NCBI RefSeq assembly: GCF_014395975.1
Contig: NZ_CP060714.1
Location: 1,798,001 to 1,862,000, forward strand
Reading direction: 5' to 3'
Length of the DNA: 64,000 bases
Source: Diaphorobacter ruginosibacter
GTDB lineage: Bacteria; Pseudomonadota; Gammaproteobacteria; Burkholderiales; Burkholderiaceae_C
The translations under genes and the position numbers were made by a program. The notes beneath the pieces are model-generated. The model was not told the DNA's origin. It searched no databases and worked only from the letters and a program-made list of their open reading frames with translations. Positions within the stretch are counted from its first letter, which is position 1, and the number at the start of each line of letters is the position of its first letter. Positions 8,541 through 17,108 of the stretch are shown here, one piece after another.

Positions 8541-8884
8541 TCAGGCTTTCTTCACGTAGGCAGATTTGAGCTGCATGTTCCCGATGCCGTCGATGCGGCA
8601 ATCGATGTCATGGTCGCCGTCGATGAGCTTGATGTTGCGCACCTTGGTTCCTACCTTGACCACCTGTGACGAGCCCTTGATCTTCAGATCCTTGATGACC
8701 GTGACGGCATCACCGTTCTGCAGCACGTTGCCGACGGCATCCTTGACGACAGTCTCAGGCTCGGAGGCCTCAGGCACGGCTTCTGCAGACCACTCATGCG
8801 CGCATTCCGGACAGATCAGCAGCGCGCCGTCAGCGTAGACGAACTCGGATTGACATTGGGGCAGGGTGGCAGGGCAACTGTCAT
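8541..8884 (-). pseudogene. phnA: PhnA/YjdM family zinc-ribbon protein, apparent one-base frameshift
   Basis: The intact part (8541-8777) encodes the PhnA core, with VVKDAVGNVLQNGDAVTVIK, KGSSQVVKVGTKVRNIKL and DHDIDCRIDG. Upstream on the same strand, another frame reads C-P then C-Q-S-E-F-V-Y-A-D-G-A-L-L-I-C-P-E-C, which is the zinc ribbon expected at the N-terminus. An ATG at 8884 is in the wrong frame by exactly one base. Adding one C in the four-base run at 8858-8861 (G on the plus strand) would join start, zinc ribbon and core into one protein of about 114 residues. This is either a true frameshift or a homopolymer sequencing error. PhnA's function is poorly defined; it is not the phosphonate lyase itself. 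Confidence 0.8.
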
Positions 8885-9172
8885 GGTGGGGTCTTTATTG
8901 TGAAGGGAGGAGGCCTGGAGCCCGGTGGATCCGGGCGGGCCGGAAAACGCGGTCCGCCTGGTCCCTCGATGGGCCGGCGAAACGCTGGGCGGTCGCTGCT
9001 CGCCAGCGCGAGCTTTCGGTCGATGTTAACTCTCCCCATGCTGATGCCGGTGTCATAGCCTGAGGGAACGGTACTTCGCTAGTTCTGGCAGGAGTTTTTG
9101 AATAAGTTTTTCTCATTAATCAATATATTTATATCGTTGGACGTATGGTGCCAAATGGCTTGAAATAGCGCC

Positions 9173-10225
9173 ATGAACGCATCAAACCACCTCTTTGCAG
9201 AAGCCTCCGAGCCCGTATTTCCGCTGGAAGCCCAACCGCAATCCCACGGCAGAAGGCAGATTCTTCAGGCGGCCGCGGGCCTGGTTGTGGCTTCCGGCTG
9301 GGCCGTCTCGGCGCGAGCGCAGGCCTTCCCGACGAAGACGGTCCGGATCATCGTGCCGTATGCACCGGGCGGCGGGATCGACGTTGTGGCGCGCATGCTG
9401 GCCGATCAACTGCAGCGCAAGTGGAAGCAGGCGGTCATTGTCGAGAACAAGACCGGCGCGTCGACGATCATCGGCACCGTGGCCGTTGCCAAATCGGAGC
9501 CGGATGGACATACCCTGCTGCTGACGAGCGAGGCGTCCATCACAAGCAATCCGTATCTCTTCGACAAGCTGCCCTACGACCCGCAGCGCGACCTGGCTCC
9601 TGTCTCGCAGATCCTGAGCCTGCCGCAGATGGTCGTTGCGCATCCCTCCGTCACCGCCAACACCCTGGGCGAGCTGGTCGCCAAGGCGAAGGCCGAAAAG
9701 TACCCGCTCAACTATGCCTCCTATGGCTCGGGCAGCCTGCCGCATCTGCTTTTTGACGGCCTCAAGTTGCGCACTGGAATCGACCTGGTTCAGGTTCCCT
9801 ACAAGGGCATCACGCCTGCCGTCATGGCGGCGCTGGGCAATGAGGTGCAGCTCACGCTGGCGGGTGTTGCGGCCGCGCAGGGGCATCTCAACGCCGGCAA
9901 GCTCAAGGCGTTGGCCGTCGCCAATTCCAAGCGGATTGCGGAGTTTCCCAAGGTGCCGACGCTGCAGGAAGAGGGCTTCGGGGACATCAATCCCCGGGAA
10001 TCCTGGTTCGGCCTTTTTGCTGCGGCCCACACACCCGAGCCCGTGATTGGGCAGATCCAGCAAGAGGTCGCAGCCATCGGCCGTTCGGCTGATTTTTCCA
10101 GAACCCTTGTGCAGCGCGGCTTCATGCCGGTCTTCTCGACGTCCGCGGAGTTCAAGCAGTTCATCGCAGAAGACGCTGCGCGGAAATCGAAGCTGATCCG
10201 AATGATTGGCGCGAAGGCCGAGTAG
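9173..10225 (+). CDS. Bug/TctC-family periplasmic solute-binding receptor
   Basis: The 350-residue protein has an N-terminal export signal containing a twin-arginine (GRRQILQAAAGLVVASGWAV) and an AQA cleavage site. The mature start AFPTKTVRIIVPYAPGGGID is the hallmark of Bug receptors of tripartite tricarboxylate transporters. Conserved LPYDPQRDLAPVSQI and YASYGSGSLPHLLFDGLK follow. Such proteins bind carboxylates or small amides in the periplasm. As is common in this bacterial family it is an orphan, without tctA/tctB nearby. It sits just ahead of an amidohydrolase and an exported RidA-like gene, which suggests uptake of their substrate. An AT-rich promoter region lies at about 9100-9170. 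Confidence 0.88.
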   Translation: MNASNHLFAEASEPVFPLEAQPQSHGRRQILQAAAGLVVASGWAVSARAQAFPTKTVRIIVPYAPGGGIDVVARMLADQLQRKWKQAVIVENKTGASTIIGTVAVAKSEPDGHTLLLTSEASITSNPYLFDKLPYDPQRDLAPVSQILSLPQMVVAHPSVTANTLGELVAKAKAEKYPLNYASYGSGSLPHLLFDGLKLRTGIDLVQVPYKGITPAVMAALGNEVQLTLAGVAAAQGHLNAGKLKALAVANSKRIAEFPKVPTLQEEGFGDINPRESWFGLFAAAHTPEPVIGQIQQEVAAIGRSADFSRTLVQRGFMPVFSTSAEFKQFIAEDAARKSKLIRMIGAKAE

Positions 10226-10291
10226 AGAAAGCCCTGCCGGTACGTTCTTGCGGCCCCTGTGGCCTGTGCACCTGTCCTGCCTCTTTTTTTC

Positions 10292-11644
10292 ATGACACCG
10301 ATCACTTCCTCCTTTTCCACCTTGCCCGGCGAATTCGTGATCCGCAACGCGCATGTCCTGAGCATGGACCCCGCGCTTGGTGAGATGCCGGAAGGCGATA
10401 TTCATGTGCGCGATGGCGTGATCATTGCCGTGCAGCCGCAACTGCGTTGCCCGGGTGTGACGGAGGTCGATGCGCGCAGCATGATCGCCTTGCCCGGGTT
10501 CGTGGATACCCACTGGCACCTGTGGAACAGCGCACTGCGCGGGCTGGTGCGTGGCGATGATGCCGAGTGCGGCTACTTCCCGGTGACGCTGGGGCTCGGG
10601 CCGCATTTCACGCCCGAGGATTCATACCGCGCCGTGCGGCTGGGACTTGCCGAGGGACTGCTCTCGGGCATCACCACGGTACACAACTGGTCGCACAACA
10701 CCCGCTCGCCGCAGCATGCCGATGCCGAACTGCGGGCCATGCGCGAGACGGGTATCCGTGGCCGCTTCTCCTATGGTTGGGGGCAGGACCTGCCGCTCTC
10801 AGAGCACATGGATCTCGCGGATCTGGAGCGTGTGAAGGGCGAATGCGAAGGGCGGGACGACCTGATCTCGCTGGGGGCCGCCGTGCGCACGCCCATCGCC
10901 AATCCCCGCGGCACCGTACCCATCGAGGTGGTGAGCCACGAGTGTCGGCACATCCGCAAGCTGGGGCTGCCGATCACCATGCATGCGCGTCCGGGCATCG
11001 TCTCGCTGCTGCAGGAGCATGGCCTGCTGGGGCCCGACCTGCAACTGGTGCATCCCCAGGGTGTGAGCGAGCAGGAGTGCGGCTGGCTCGCCGAGAGCCG
11101 CACCACGATGACGTGTTCGCCGGTGATCGAGATGCACTACGCGCAGGCGGCGCGCGGAGTGATCCAGTTCCATGAACTGGAGCAGGCCGGGGTGCAGCAG
11201 AGCCTGTCGGTGGATAGCTCGGCCGCGTCCGCCAACGCCGATTTCTTCAGTTGCATTCGTGCGCTGCTGTGGTCGCACAAGCAGCGCTTCGGCAGCACGC
11301 AGCCCTTGTCCGCGCGCCGCCTGCTGCAATTGGCAACGATCGATGGCGCACGGGACCTGGGCCTGGCCGACCGCATCGGTTCGATCACACCCGGCAAGCG
11401 CGCCGACCTCATGCTGGTGCGCACCATGGATCTGAACATGGCGCCTGTCATCGATGCCGCCCATGCACTGGTGTACTCGGGCCAGCCCGTGAATGTGGAC
11501 ACGGTGCTGGTGGACGGCAAGGCGCTGGTCCGCCGCGGACAGTTCATACGCATCGACCAGCAGACGGTGGTGCGCGAGGCCGTGGAGTCGGTCCACCGCC
11601 TAGCGAAGCTGCAGACCAATCCGCCGAAGCATGTGCAGCGCTGA
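10292..11644 (+). CDS. metal-dependent amidohydrolase (chlorohydrolase/cytosine-deaminase-like)
   Basis: The protein is about 450 residues. The metal-binding HxH motif is in LPGFVDTHWHLWNSALRG. Later metal/catalytic positions fall near MHARPGI and LVHPQG and in the SVDSSAASANADFF segment, where the family Asp lies. It ends with the typical GSITPGKRADLMLVR domain. This subfamily removes amino, halide or amine groups from heterocycles, or hydrolyses amides. The start at 10292 has no clear Shine-Dalgarno; a GTG at 10259 in the same frame is possible. It follows the Bug gene by 66 bp and is followed by the RidA-like gene, so all three are probably co-transcribed. Confidence 0.82.
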   Translation: MTPITSSFSTLPGEFVIRNAHVLSMDPALGEMPEGDIHVRDGVIIAVQPQLRCPGVTEVDARSMIALPGFVDTHWHLWNSALRGLVRGDDAECGYFPVTLGLGPHFTPEDSYRAVRLGLAEGLLSGITTVHNWSHNTRSPQHADAELRAMRETGIRGRFSYGWGQDLPLSEHMDLADLERVKGECEGRDDLISLGAAVRTPIANPRGTVPIEVVSHECRHIRKLGLPITMHARPGIVSLLQEHGLLGPDLQLVHPQGVSEQECGWLAESRTTMTCSPVIEMHYAQAARGVIQFHELEQAGVQQSLSVDSSAASANADFFSCIRALLWSHKQRFGSTQPLSARRLLQLATIDGARDLGLADRIGSITPGKRADLMLVRTMDLNMAPVIDAAHALVYSGQPVNVDTVLVDGKALVRRGQFIRIDQQTVVREAVESVHRLAKLQTNPPKHVQR

Positions 11645-11720
11645 GCCTGCGCGTCAAGCACCGTCCCGCCGAATCCGTTATTCCACCCCGAGTTTCAACC
11701 GAGCAAAAACTGGAGACAAC

Positions 11721-12197
11721 ATGAAAGCTCTTTACCGTACCGCTGCCTTGGCCCTGGCCACCAGCTTCGCCGCACTGGGCGCACAGGCCGCCGAGTACCT
11801 GGCCCATTCGGAACGCACGCAAGGGCGCACCTATTCGCCAGCGGTGATCACCGAAGGCGGAAAGACGATCTGGATGGCGGGGGTGACGACGACCACCGAC
11901 CTGGACGGCAAGGACATCCGCGGTGACATGGAGGCGCAGGTGCGGACCGTGTTCGCGCTCATCGACCAGACGCTCAAGCGCGCCGGCGGCGGCATGGGGG
12001 ACATTGTCAACATGACGGTCTACCTCACCGACGTGCGCAATGGCGCCGTTTTCCAGAAGGTGCGCTCGGAGATGTTCGCCAAGGGCCGCTATCCCGCCAG
12101 CGCGCAGGTCACGGTCTCTGCTCTGGCCATGCCGGGCATGCTGGTGGAGATCCAGGCGACCGCGGTGGTGGGCGACAAGCTCGTCCCGGCCCACTGA
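11721..12197 (+). CDS. exported RidA/YjgF-family protein
   Basis: The 158-residue protein has a clear Sec signal peptide (MKALYRTAALALATSFAALG, then AQAA) ahead of a Rid-family domain. Family features include TIWMAGVTTTTDLDGKDIRG, the repeated MEAQVRTVFALIDQTLKRAG helix, DIVNMTVYLTDVRN and the terminal VEIQATAVV. Classical RidA proteins are cytoplasmic and hydrolyse reactive enamine/imine intermediates, so the signal peptide places this member in the periplasm. A GGAG ribosome-binding site precedes the ATG. It probably processes the product of the amidohydrolase or another nitrogenous intermediate. The family arginine that contacts the substrate was not confidently located. Confidence 0.82.
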   Translation: MKALYRTAALALATSFAALGAQAAEYLAHSERTQGRTYSPAVITEGGKTIWMAGVTTTTDLDGKDIRGDMEAQVRTVFALIDQTLKRAGGGMGDIVNMTVYLTDVRNGAVFQKVRSEMFAKGRYPASAQVTVSALAMPGMLVEIQATAVVGDKLVPAH

Positions 12198-12231
12198 GGC
12201 GGGCGACGAACGAAGCACGCACGGATCGGAG

Positions 12232-13137
12232 CTACTTGTGAAAGTCCTTGCACATGTCCGTCAGGCACTCGGCGAACACCTGGACGCCGGGCGACATGGA
12301 GCGACCCTGCTGGGTCACCATCTCGATGGCGCGGAACACTACGGGATCGTGCAGCGCGACGAAGCGCGCGCGTTTGGAGTTCAGCATGGCACCGACGTAG
12401 GAAGGCACCACCGTCATGCCGAGGCCTGCCTCGACCATGCCGACCGCGGTTCCGAGATAGCTCACCTCGAACCGTGGAATCACGGTCACGCCCATCTGTG
12501 CGAACAGCGGATCCACCAGCGTACGAAACCCGCTTGCGGTGGAGAGCGTGATCAGCGGTTGGCCTGCAAGGCTCTTCCAGGACAGCTTCTTGCGGTTGGC
12601 CAGCGGCCAGTCGCAGGGAACCATGACGCCCATGCTGTGCTTGAGCATCGCCTGCCGCCTGAGTTCGATGTCGGTCTGCGGAAACGCGCCGAAGCCGATG
12701 TCCACGTCGCCATTGCTCACCAGGCGAAGCACCTGGTCCACGGGCTGGTCCGCGATGCGCACCTCGATGGCCGGGTGACGCTTCTGGAATTCGGCGATCA
12801 CCGCAGGCACGAAGCTTGCGGCCAGCAGCGGGGTCGTGGCGATGGTTACGCGGCCGCGACGCTTGTGCAGCAGGTCCTGAGCGTTGGAGACAGCGAATTC
12901 GACATCTCGCAGGATGCGCTCGGCGCGCTCCAGAAACTCCTGTCCCGCCTCGGTGAGCATGACCTGGCGCGTGGTGCGGTCGATCAGTTGCAGGCCCACC
13001 TGCGCCTCAAGCTCTCGCACCAGCAGGCTGGTGGCCGATTGCGTGAGATGCAGCTTCCGAGCGGCGGCTGTGAAACCGGCGCTGCGGACCACCTCGACGA
13101 AGGCGCGCAGCTGGCGCAGTGTGACGTTGGATGCCAT
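12232..13137 (-). CDS. LysR-family transcriptional regulator
   Basis: The 301-residue LysR protein has an N-terminal winged helix-turn-helix (LRQLRAFVEVVRSAGFTAAA, then RKLHLTQSATSLLVRELE) and a C-terminal periplasmic-binding-protein-like effector domain. It is divergent from the porin at 13192 with only 54 bp between starts. The usual LysR arrangement is activation of the divergent operon and repression of itself, so it is the probable regulator of the 13192-20276 aromatic-catabolism cluster. The inducer is likely a pathway intermediate but cannot be read from sequence. Confidence 0.9.
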   Translation of the reverse strand: MASNVTLRQLRAFVEVVRSAGFTAAARKLHLTQSATSLLVRELEAQVGLQLIDRTTRQVMLTEAGQEFLERAERILRDVEFAVSNAQDLLHKRRGRVTIATTPLLAASFVPAVIAEFQKRHPAIEVRIADQPVDQVLRLVSNGDVDIGFGAFPQTDIELRRQAMLKHSMGVMVPCDWPLANRKKLSWKSLAGQPLITLSTASGFRTLVDPLFAQMGVTVIPRFEVSYLGTAVGMVEAGLGMTVVPSYVGAMLNSKRARFVALHDPVVFRAIEMVTQQGRSMSPGVQVFAECLTDMCKDFHK

Positions 13138-13191
13138 TTGGAAAACTCATGATTGGGTTTCATTCATATTAATAGAGAAAGTACCGGAGAC

Positions 13192-14237
13192 ATGAAAAAA
13201 ATCCCAATGCTGCTGGCCGGCATGGCCCCTCTTTGCGTCCTGGCGCAGGGCTCGGTCACCATTTTTGGCGTCGTGGACACGGGCGTCGCCTACGTGAAGG
13301 CCGGCGGCAAGAGCGTCACGGCGCTCACCAACAGTGGTGCAAGCTATTCGCGCCTGGGCTTCCGAGGCTCGGAGGATCTGGGTGGTGGCCTCAAGGCCGG
13401 GTTCTGGCTGGAGGCGCCGCTCTCCGGTGACACCGGGCAAGGGCTGAACCCGGCGACGGGGTTCAACTTTGCGCGCCGGGCCACGGTGAGCCTTGCAGGC
13501 AGCTTCGGCGAATTGCGCCTGGGGCAGGACTACACCGCTTCGTATTACAACCCCGCCTGGTTCGACCCGTTCCAGGGAACAGGCATCGGCCAACCCACGG
13601 CCTTCATGATGCTGGGCTCGCCCATCCGCATCGGCAATGCCGTGAGCTATTTCCTTCCGCGATCCCTGGGGGGCTGAACGGCCAGCTGCAATACGCCTTT
13701 GGCGAGGAGCCGTCGGGCTCCACCAACAGCAAGAAGGGCAACTACCTGGGCATCCGCGCAGGCTACTCCGATGCACGCATGAACCTTGCAGTGTCGGCTT
13801 CGCAATACCACAGCGGTACTGCCACGGCGGCCAGCCGCATCGACAGCATGAGCGTGGTGGGTACCTACGATTTGGGCGTGGTCAAGCCCATGGCGTTCTG
13901 GGCCAGCGAGAAGAACTCGTCGGGCGCGCGCATCGATGCCTACCTCGTCGGCGCCACCGCACCGCTCGGGCCCATGGGGGAGCTGCGCGCCACGTACAGC
14001 TACTACGACCGAAAGAGCAGCGGGAATGACTGGACCAAGCTGGCGCTGGGCTATCTGCACAACCTCTCCAGGCGAACGGCGCTCTATGGCACCTATGCAC
14101 GCATCGACAACCGAGGCGGGTCCACGCAGATCATCACCACGACGGGCTTCGGCAATGCACCGATCAGCCAGCCGCTGACCAACCGCCCCGGCGCCAGTTC
14201 ATCCGGACTCGAATTCGGCATCCGCCATATTTTCTAA
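13192..14237 (+). pseudogene. outer-membrane porin with one-base frameshift in a G run
   Basis: The N-terminal half (13192-13677) reads as an Omp32-type porin: a signal ending CVLAQG, then SVTIFGVVDTGVAYVK, LGFRGSEDLGGGLKAGFWLE and GSFGELRLGQDYTASY, then SYFLPRSLGG and a TGA. Shifting frame immediately continues the family sequence (LNGQLQYAFGEEPSGS and YLGIRAGYSDARMNLAVSAS) to a proper porin end, GLEFGIRHIF. One extra G in the six-base G run at 13668-13673 would restore a protein of about 348 residues. The start has CGGAGA just upstream. It is the first gene of the LysR-divergent operon, so it would be the substrate entry channel if functional. Confidence 0.88.
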
Positions 14238-14247
14238 GGAGACAGAC

Positions 14248-14889
14248 ATGCATTCTTCGATCCTCTTCGGCAGGCGTTCCGTCGTGGGCCTGGCACTCTC
14301 TGCAGCCCTGGCCCTGGCGGGCACGGCGCAGGCGCAGCAGGTAACCGCTGCCACAGCCGCCCCAGGCCCGACGCCGGCCCAGATCCAGGAACTGTGGGAC
14401 AAGCAGGCGATCACCGAGTTGATCAATACCTATCCGCGCGGCCTGGACCGCCTCGACCGTGACTTGCTGCTCTCCATCGGACACCCCGATGCCAAGATGA
14501 CCTTCGGCAAGACGGAGTTTCCGAGCTGGGCCGCCTACGTGGATTGGCTCATGAAGGCCCATGACGAGATGACGGGCAACAACCACCGCATGACCAATAT
14601 TCTCATCCGCGTGAACGGCGACCGTGCCGTCAGCGAGACCACGGGAACGGCCACCTTGCTCGTGCCCAAGGCGGGCGATCCAGACATGTACGAGGAGCGC
14701 TGGATGCACTCGCGCTACCTGGATGCATGGTCGCGCCGCAATGGCAAGTGGGGCCTCGACGGCCGCAAGACGGTGAGTGACTACCGCCGTATCAGCTACG
14801 TGAGCGCCGCCGAAGTGAAGAAGAACTACCAGGTCGCTCCGCGCATGGGCAAGAACGACCCGTCATACAAGCTGTTCGGCGCGCAGTGA
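14248..14889 (+). CDS. exported SnoaL/NTF2-like protein
   Basis: The 213-residue protein has an N-terminal signal (RRSVVGLALSAALALAGTAQ, cleavage after AQA) and an NTF2-like SnoaL-4 domain from about residue 45. The domain shows ELWDKQAITELINTYPRGLD, DRDLLLSIGHPDAKMTFG, HRMTNILIRVNGDRAVSETT and WKGLDGRKT-type ending. Homologous domains are found in aromatic-ring dehydratases, hydroxylase small subunits and isomerases, mostly cytoplasmic. The signal suggests a periplasmic or envelope location. It starts 10 bp after the porin stop with a good AAGGAGA site, so it is translated from the same mRNA. The reaction is not assignable. Confidence 0.78.
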   Translation: MHSSILFGRRSVVGLALSAALALAGTAQAQQVTAATAAPGPTPAQIQELWDKQAITELINTYPRGLDRLDRDLLLSIGHPDAKMTFGKTEFPSWAAYVDWLMKAHDEMTGNNHRMTNILIRVNGDRAVSETTGTATLLVPKAGDPDMYEERWMHSRYLDAWSRRNGKWGLDGRKTVSDYRRISYVSAAEVKKNYQVAPRMGKNDPSYKLFGAQ

Positions 14890-14971
14890 CCTGCATGCAG
14901 GCCTGTTCTTTGCCTGCTCTTCCATTGACTGACTGAAAGAAGTGGCCCCTTGGGGCGAGGAGATAACCGGG

Positions 14972-16096
14972 ATGAATACGAACACTAACGAAGGCAGGAG
15001 CCTGCAGGCTCTCGCGGGAATGCATGCTCCTTGCTGCTCGCGGCGCCGGTTCATGGGCGTGTTTTCGGGCCTCGCCGCTGCGGCGGCATTGCCGGGCTGC
15101 CAGCACGTGCCTGCAGTTTCCACCGAGCCTGGTGCGGTGGGGGCTGCCGGTGCTGCGGCGGTCGGCTCGCGCATCGACGTCCATCATCATTTCTTTTCCC
15201 CCAAATGGGTGCAGGCGGTGGAAAAGCGCAATGCATTGCAGCCTGTGCTCGGTTTCGACCATTTCAAGAACTGGACGCTGGATCGCGACATCGAGGTGCT
15301 GGATCGTGACGGTGTGGAGAAGGCCTATCTGTCGGTCACCCAGCCGGGTGTCTGGTTTGGTGACGTCAAGGAGTCCGCCTACCTGGCGCGCGACCTCAAT
15401 GAGCATGGCGCGGGCATGAAGGAAAAGCGCAAGGGCCGCTACGGCTTGTTCGCCGTGCTGCCCCTGCCGGACATGGATGCCACGCTGCGTGAGATCGAAT
15501 ATGCGTTCGATGTGCTCAAGGCCGACGGCGTGGGGCTCCTGTCGAGCTATGACGACAAGTGGCTGGGCGACCCGTCGTTCGCTCCGATGTGGAAGGAGCT
15601 CAACCGCCGCAAGGCCGTGGTGTACGTTCATGCCACAGCGCCCGGCTGTTGTTCGTGGAACTACCAGCCCGGAGTCTTGCCCACCATCGTGGAGCTCAGT
15701 TCCGACCTGGCACGCGCGATGGTGAGTCTGGTCCATAACGGCGTTGCCAATGCCACGCCCGACGTGCGCTTCATCTGGTCGCACGGCGGCGGCAGCATCT
15801 GGGCGCAGCGCTTCCTGGTAGGCGAGACGGTGCAGTCGCTGGCGCAGGAGGCACCTCTCAATTCGCGCCTGCACCATTTCCGCCGCTTCTACTACGACAC
15901 GGCCGCGGCAGCGGATGCGGTGCACATGGGCATCCTCAAGATGATCGTGCCCCATTCGCAGATTCTGTTCGGCTCGGACTATCCGTGGGTCGAGCCTGCC
16001 AGGATCGCCAAAGGTCTTGAACAAAGCGGCTTCACGGCCGACGAACTGAAGGCCATCTACCGCACCAACGCCCTGAAGATGCTGGCGCGTAAATAG
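14972..16096 (+). CDS. exported amidohydrolase of the ACMSD/decarboxylase family
   Basis: The 374-residue protein has a twin-arginine motif (SRRRFMGVFSG) followed by a lipobox-like LPGC, so it may be a Tat-exported lipoprotein. The amidohydrolase-2 domain begins with the zinc-binding IDVHHHFF (HxH). It continues through WSHGGGSIWAQRF and ends at LFGSDYPWVEP, where the family's catalytic Asp lies. Relatives include aminocarboxymuconate-semialdehyde, gamma-resorcylate and 6-methylsalicylate decarboxylases and hydrolases of cyclic dicarbonyls. The start at 14972 follows AGGAG by 9 nt; an in-frame ATG at 14942 would add ten residues. In this operon it could deliver a hydroxylated aromatic to the following dioxygenase. 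The exact reaction is inferred. Confidence 0.8.
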   Translation: MNTNTNEGRSLQALAGMHAPCCSRRRFMGVFSGLAAAAALPGCQHVPAVSTEPGAVGAAGAAAVGSRIDVHHHFFSPKWVQAVEKRNALQPVLGFDHFKNWTLDRDIEVLDRDGVEKAYLSVTQPGVWFGDVKESAYLARDLNEHGAGMKEKRKGRYGLFAVLPLPDMDATLREIEYAFDVLKADGVGLLSSYDDKWLGDPSFAPMWKELNRRKAVVYVHATAPGCCSWNYQPGVLPTIVELSSDLARAMVSLVHNGVANATPDVRFIWSHGGGSIWAQRFLVGETVQSLAQEAPLNSRLHHFRRFYYDTAAAADAVHMGILKMIVPHSQILFGSDYPWVEPARIAKGLEQSGFTADELKAIYRTNALKMLARK

Positions 16097-16163
16097 GACG
16101 ACAGAACCCATCCGGATGGGCTTTGCGGGCGCCATGCCCAGGCGGAGCCGTGCCCGTCGCACA

Positions 16164-16189
16164 TCGCATATCGCATATCGCATATCGCA
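16164..16189. repeat. TCGCATA heptamer repeated 3.7 times
   Basis: Three perfect TCGCATA units plus TCGCA lie in the gap between the amidohydrolase and the dioxygenase, about 40 bp before the dioxygenase start. It is a short AT-containing tandem repeat in an otherwise GC-rich gap. Copy-number change would alter spacing between cistrons, not a protein. Confidence 0.8.
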
Positions 16190-16226
16190 CTTCACCACAC
16201 TATCTCAGCAACAGGAGAACCACCGC

Positions 16227-17108
16227 ATGGGCCCACAAGCTCTGCCACCCACCGATCCCCAGGCGCTTCTTGCCGCCGTGCTCAAGGCGAACGCCGGCAC
16301 TGCCGACGCGAGGCTCAGGGAGATCCTGGAGATCGGCATCCGGCATCTGCATGCCTTCGCCCTCGAGGCCCACCTCACCCCCACCGAGCTGGAGAAGGGC
16401 CTGGATTTTCTGGTCGCGATCGGCCAGGCATCCGGACCGAAGAAGCACGAGGGCATCCTGTTGGCCGACATTCTCGGGCTGGCCACGCTGGTGCAACTGC
16501 ACGATGCGCGCCATGCGCTCGAAGCCGGGGGCACGGAGCCCGCATTGATAGGGCCGTTCTGGCGCGCGAATCAGCCGGCAAAGAAGAATGGCGAGCGTAT
16601 CTGCAGCGCGGACACCCCCGGCGCCCGCATGAAGGTCAGGGGCCGCGTGCTGTCGCTGGACGGCACGCCGCTGGCGGGCGCACGCGTCGAAACCTGGCAG
16701 GCATCGCCCAAGGGCCTGTACGAAAACCAGGACGAGACACAGGAGCAAATGAACCTGCGAGGCCGCTTCGAGACCGACGAGCAGGGCTGTTTCTCCTTCG
16801 AGAGCGTGCGTCCGGCAGGCTACCCGGTGCCCGTGGACGGTCCCTGCGGAGCGCTCCTGGCAGCACAGGGCCGACACATCATGCGGCCTGCGCATCTGCA
16901 TTTCCTGGTGGTTGCGGAAGGCCACAAGGTGCTGGCGACACAGTACTTCGACATCGACGATCCACACGCGTTCGACGACGTGGTGTTCGGCGCGGTGGGG
17001 TCGCTGCTGCGTCGTTTCGAACCCGGTGAGGACGGCAGCTTCAGCCTGGATCTGGAGCTGCGCCTCGAGCCCGGCGAGACCCGCATTCCCCAATGCCCCA
17101 TCCCATGA
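16227..17108 (+). CDS. intradiol ring-cleavage dioxygenase (hydroxyquinol/catechol 1,2-dioxygenase type)
   Basis: The 293-residue enzyme has the helical N-terminal dioxygenase domain (about 1-105) and the beta-sandwich catalytic domain. The four non-haem Fe(III) ligands are visible: Tyr in PKGLYENQ, Tyr in RPAGYPVPVDGPCG, and two His in RPAHLHFLV. The YPVPxDGPxG and RxxxRPAHLHF pattern is closer to hydroxyquinol 1,2-dioxygenases than to classical catechol enzymes. It would open the ring between two hydroxyls to a maleylacetate- or muconate-type acid in the cytoplasm. The start at 16227 is set by AGGAG 9 nt upstream. It overlaps the SDR gene by ATGA. Confidence 0.88.
   Translation: MGPQALPPTDPQALLAAVLKANAGTADARLREILEIGIRHLHAFALEAHLTPTELEKGLDFLVAIGQASGPKKHEGILLADILGLATLVQLHDARHALEAGGTEPALIGPFWRANQPAKKNGERICSADTPGARMKVRGRVLSLDGTPLAGARVETWQASPKGLYENQDETQEQMNLRGRFETDEQGCFSFESVRPAGYPVPVDGPCGALLAAQGRHIMRPAHLHFLVVAEGHKVLATQYFDIDDPHAFDDVVFGAVGSLLRRFEPGEDGSFSLDLELRLEPGETRIPQCPIP

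Noticed and set aside
13138..13191. Possible LysR T-N11-A boxes in the short LysR-porin gap
   Set aside because: Several weak T-N11-A arrangements are present, as expected by chance in this AT-rich 54-bp stretch. None has convincing dyad symmetry.
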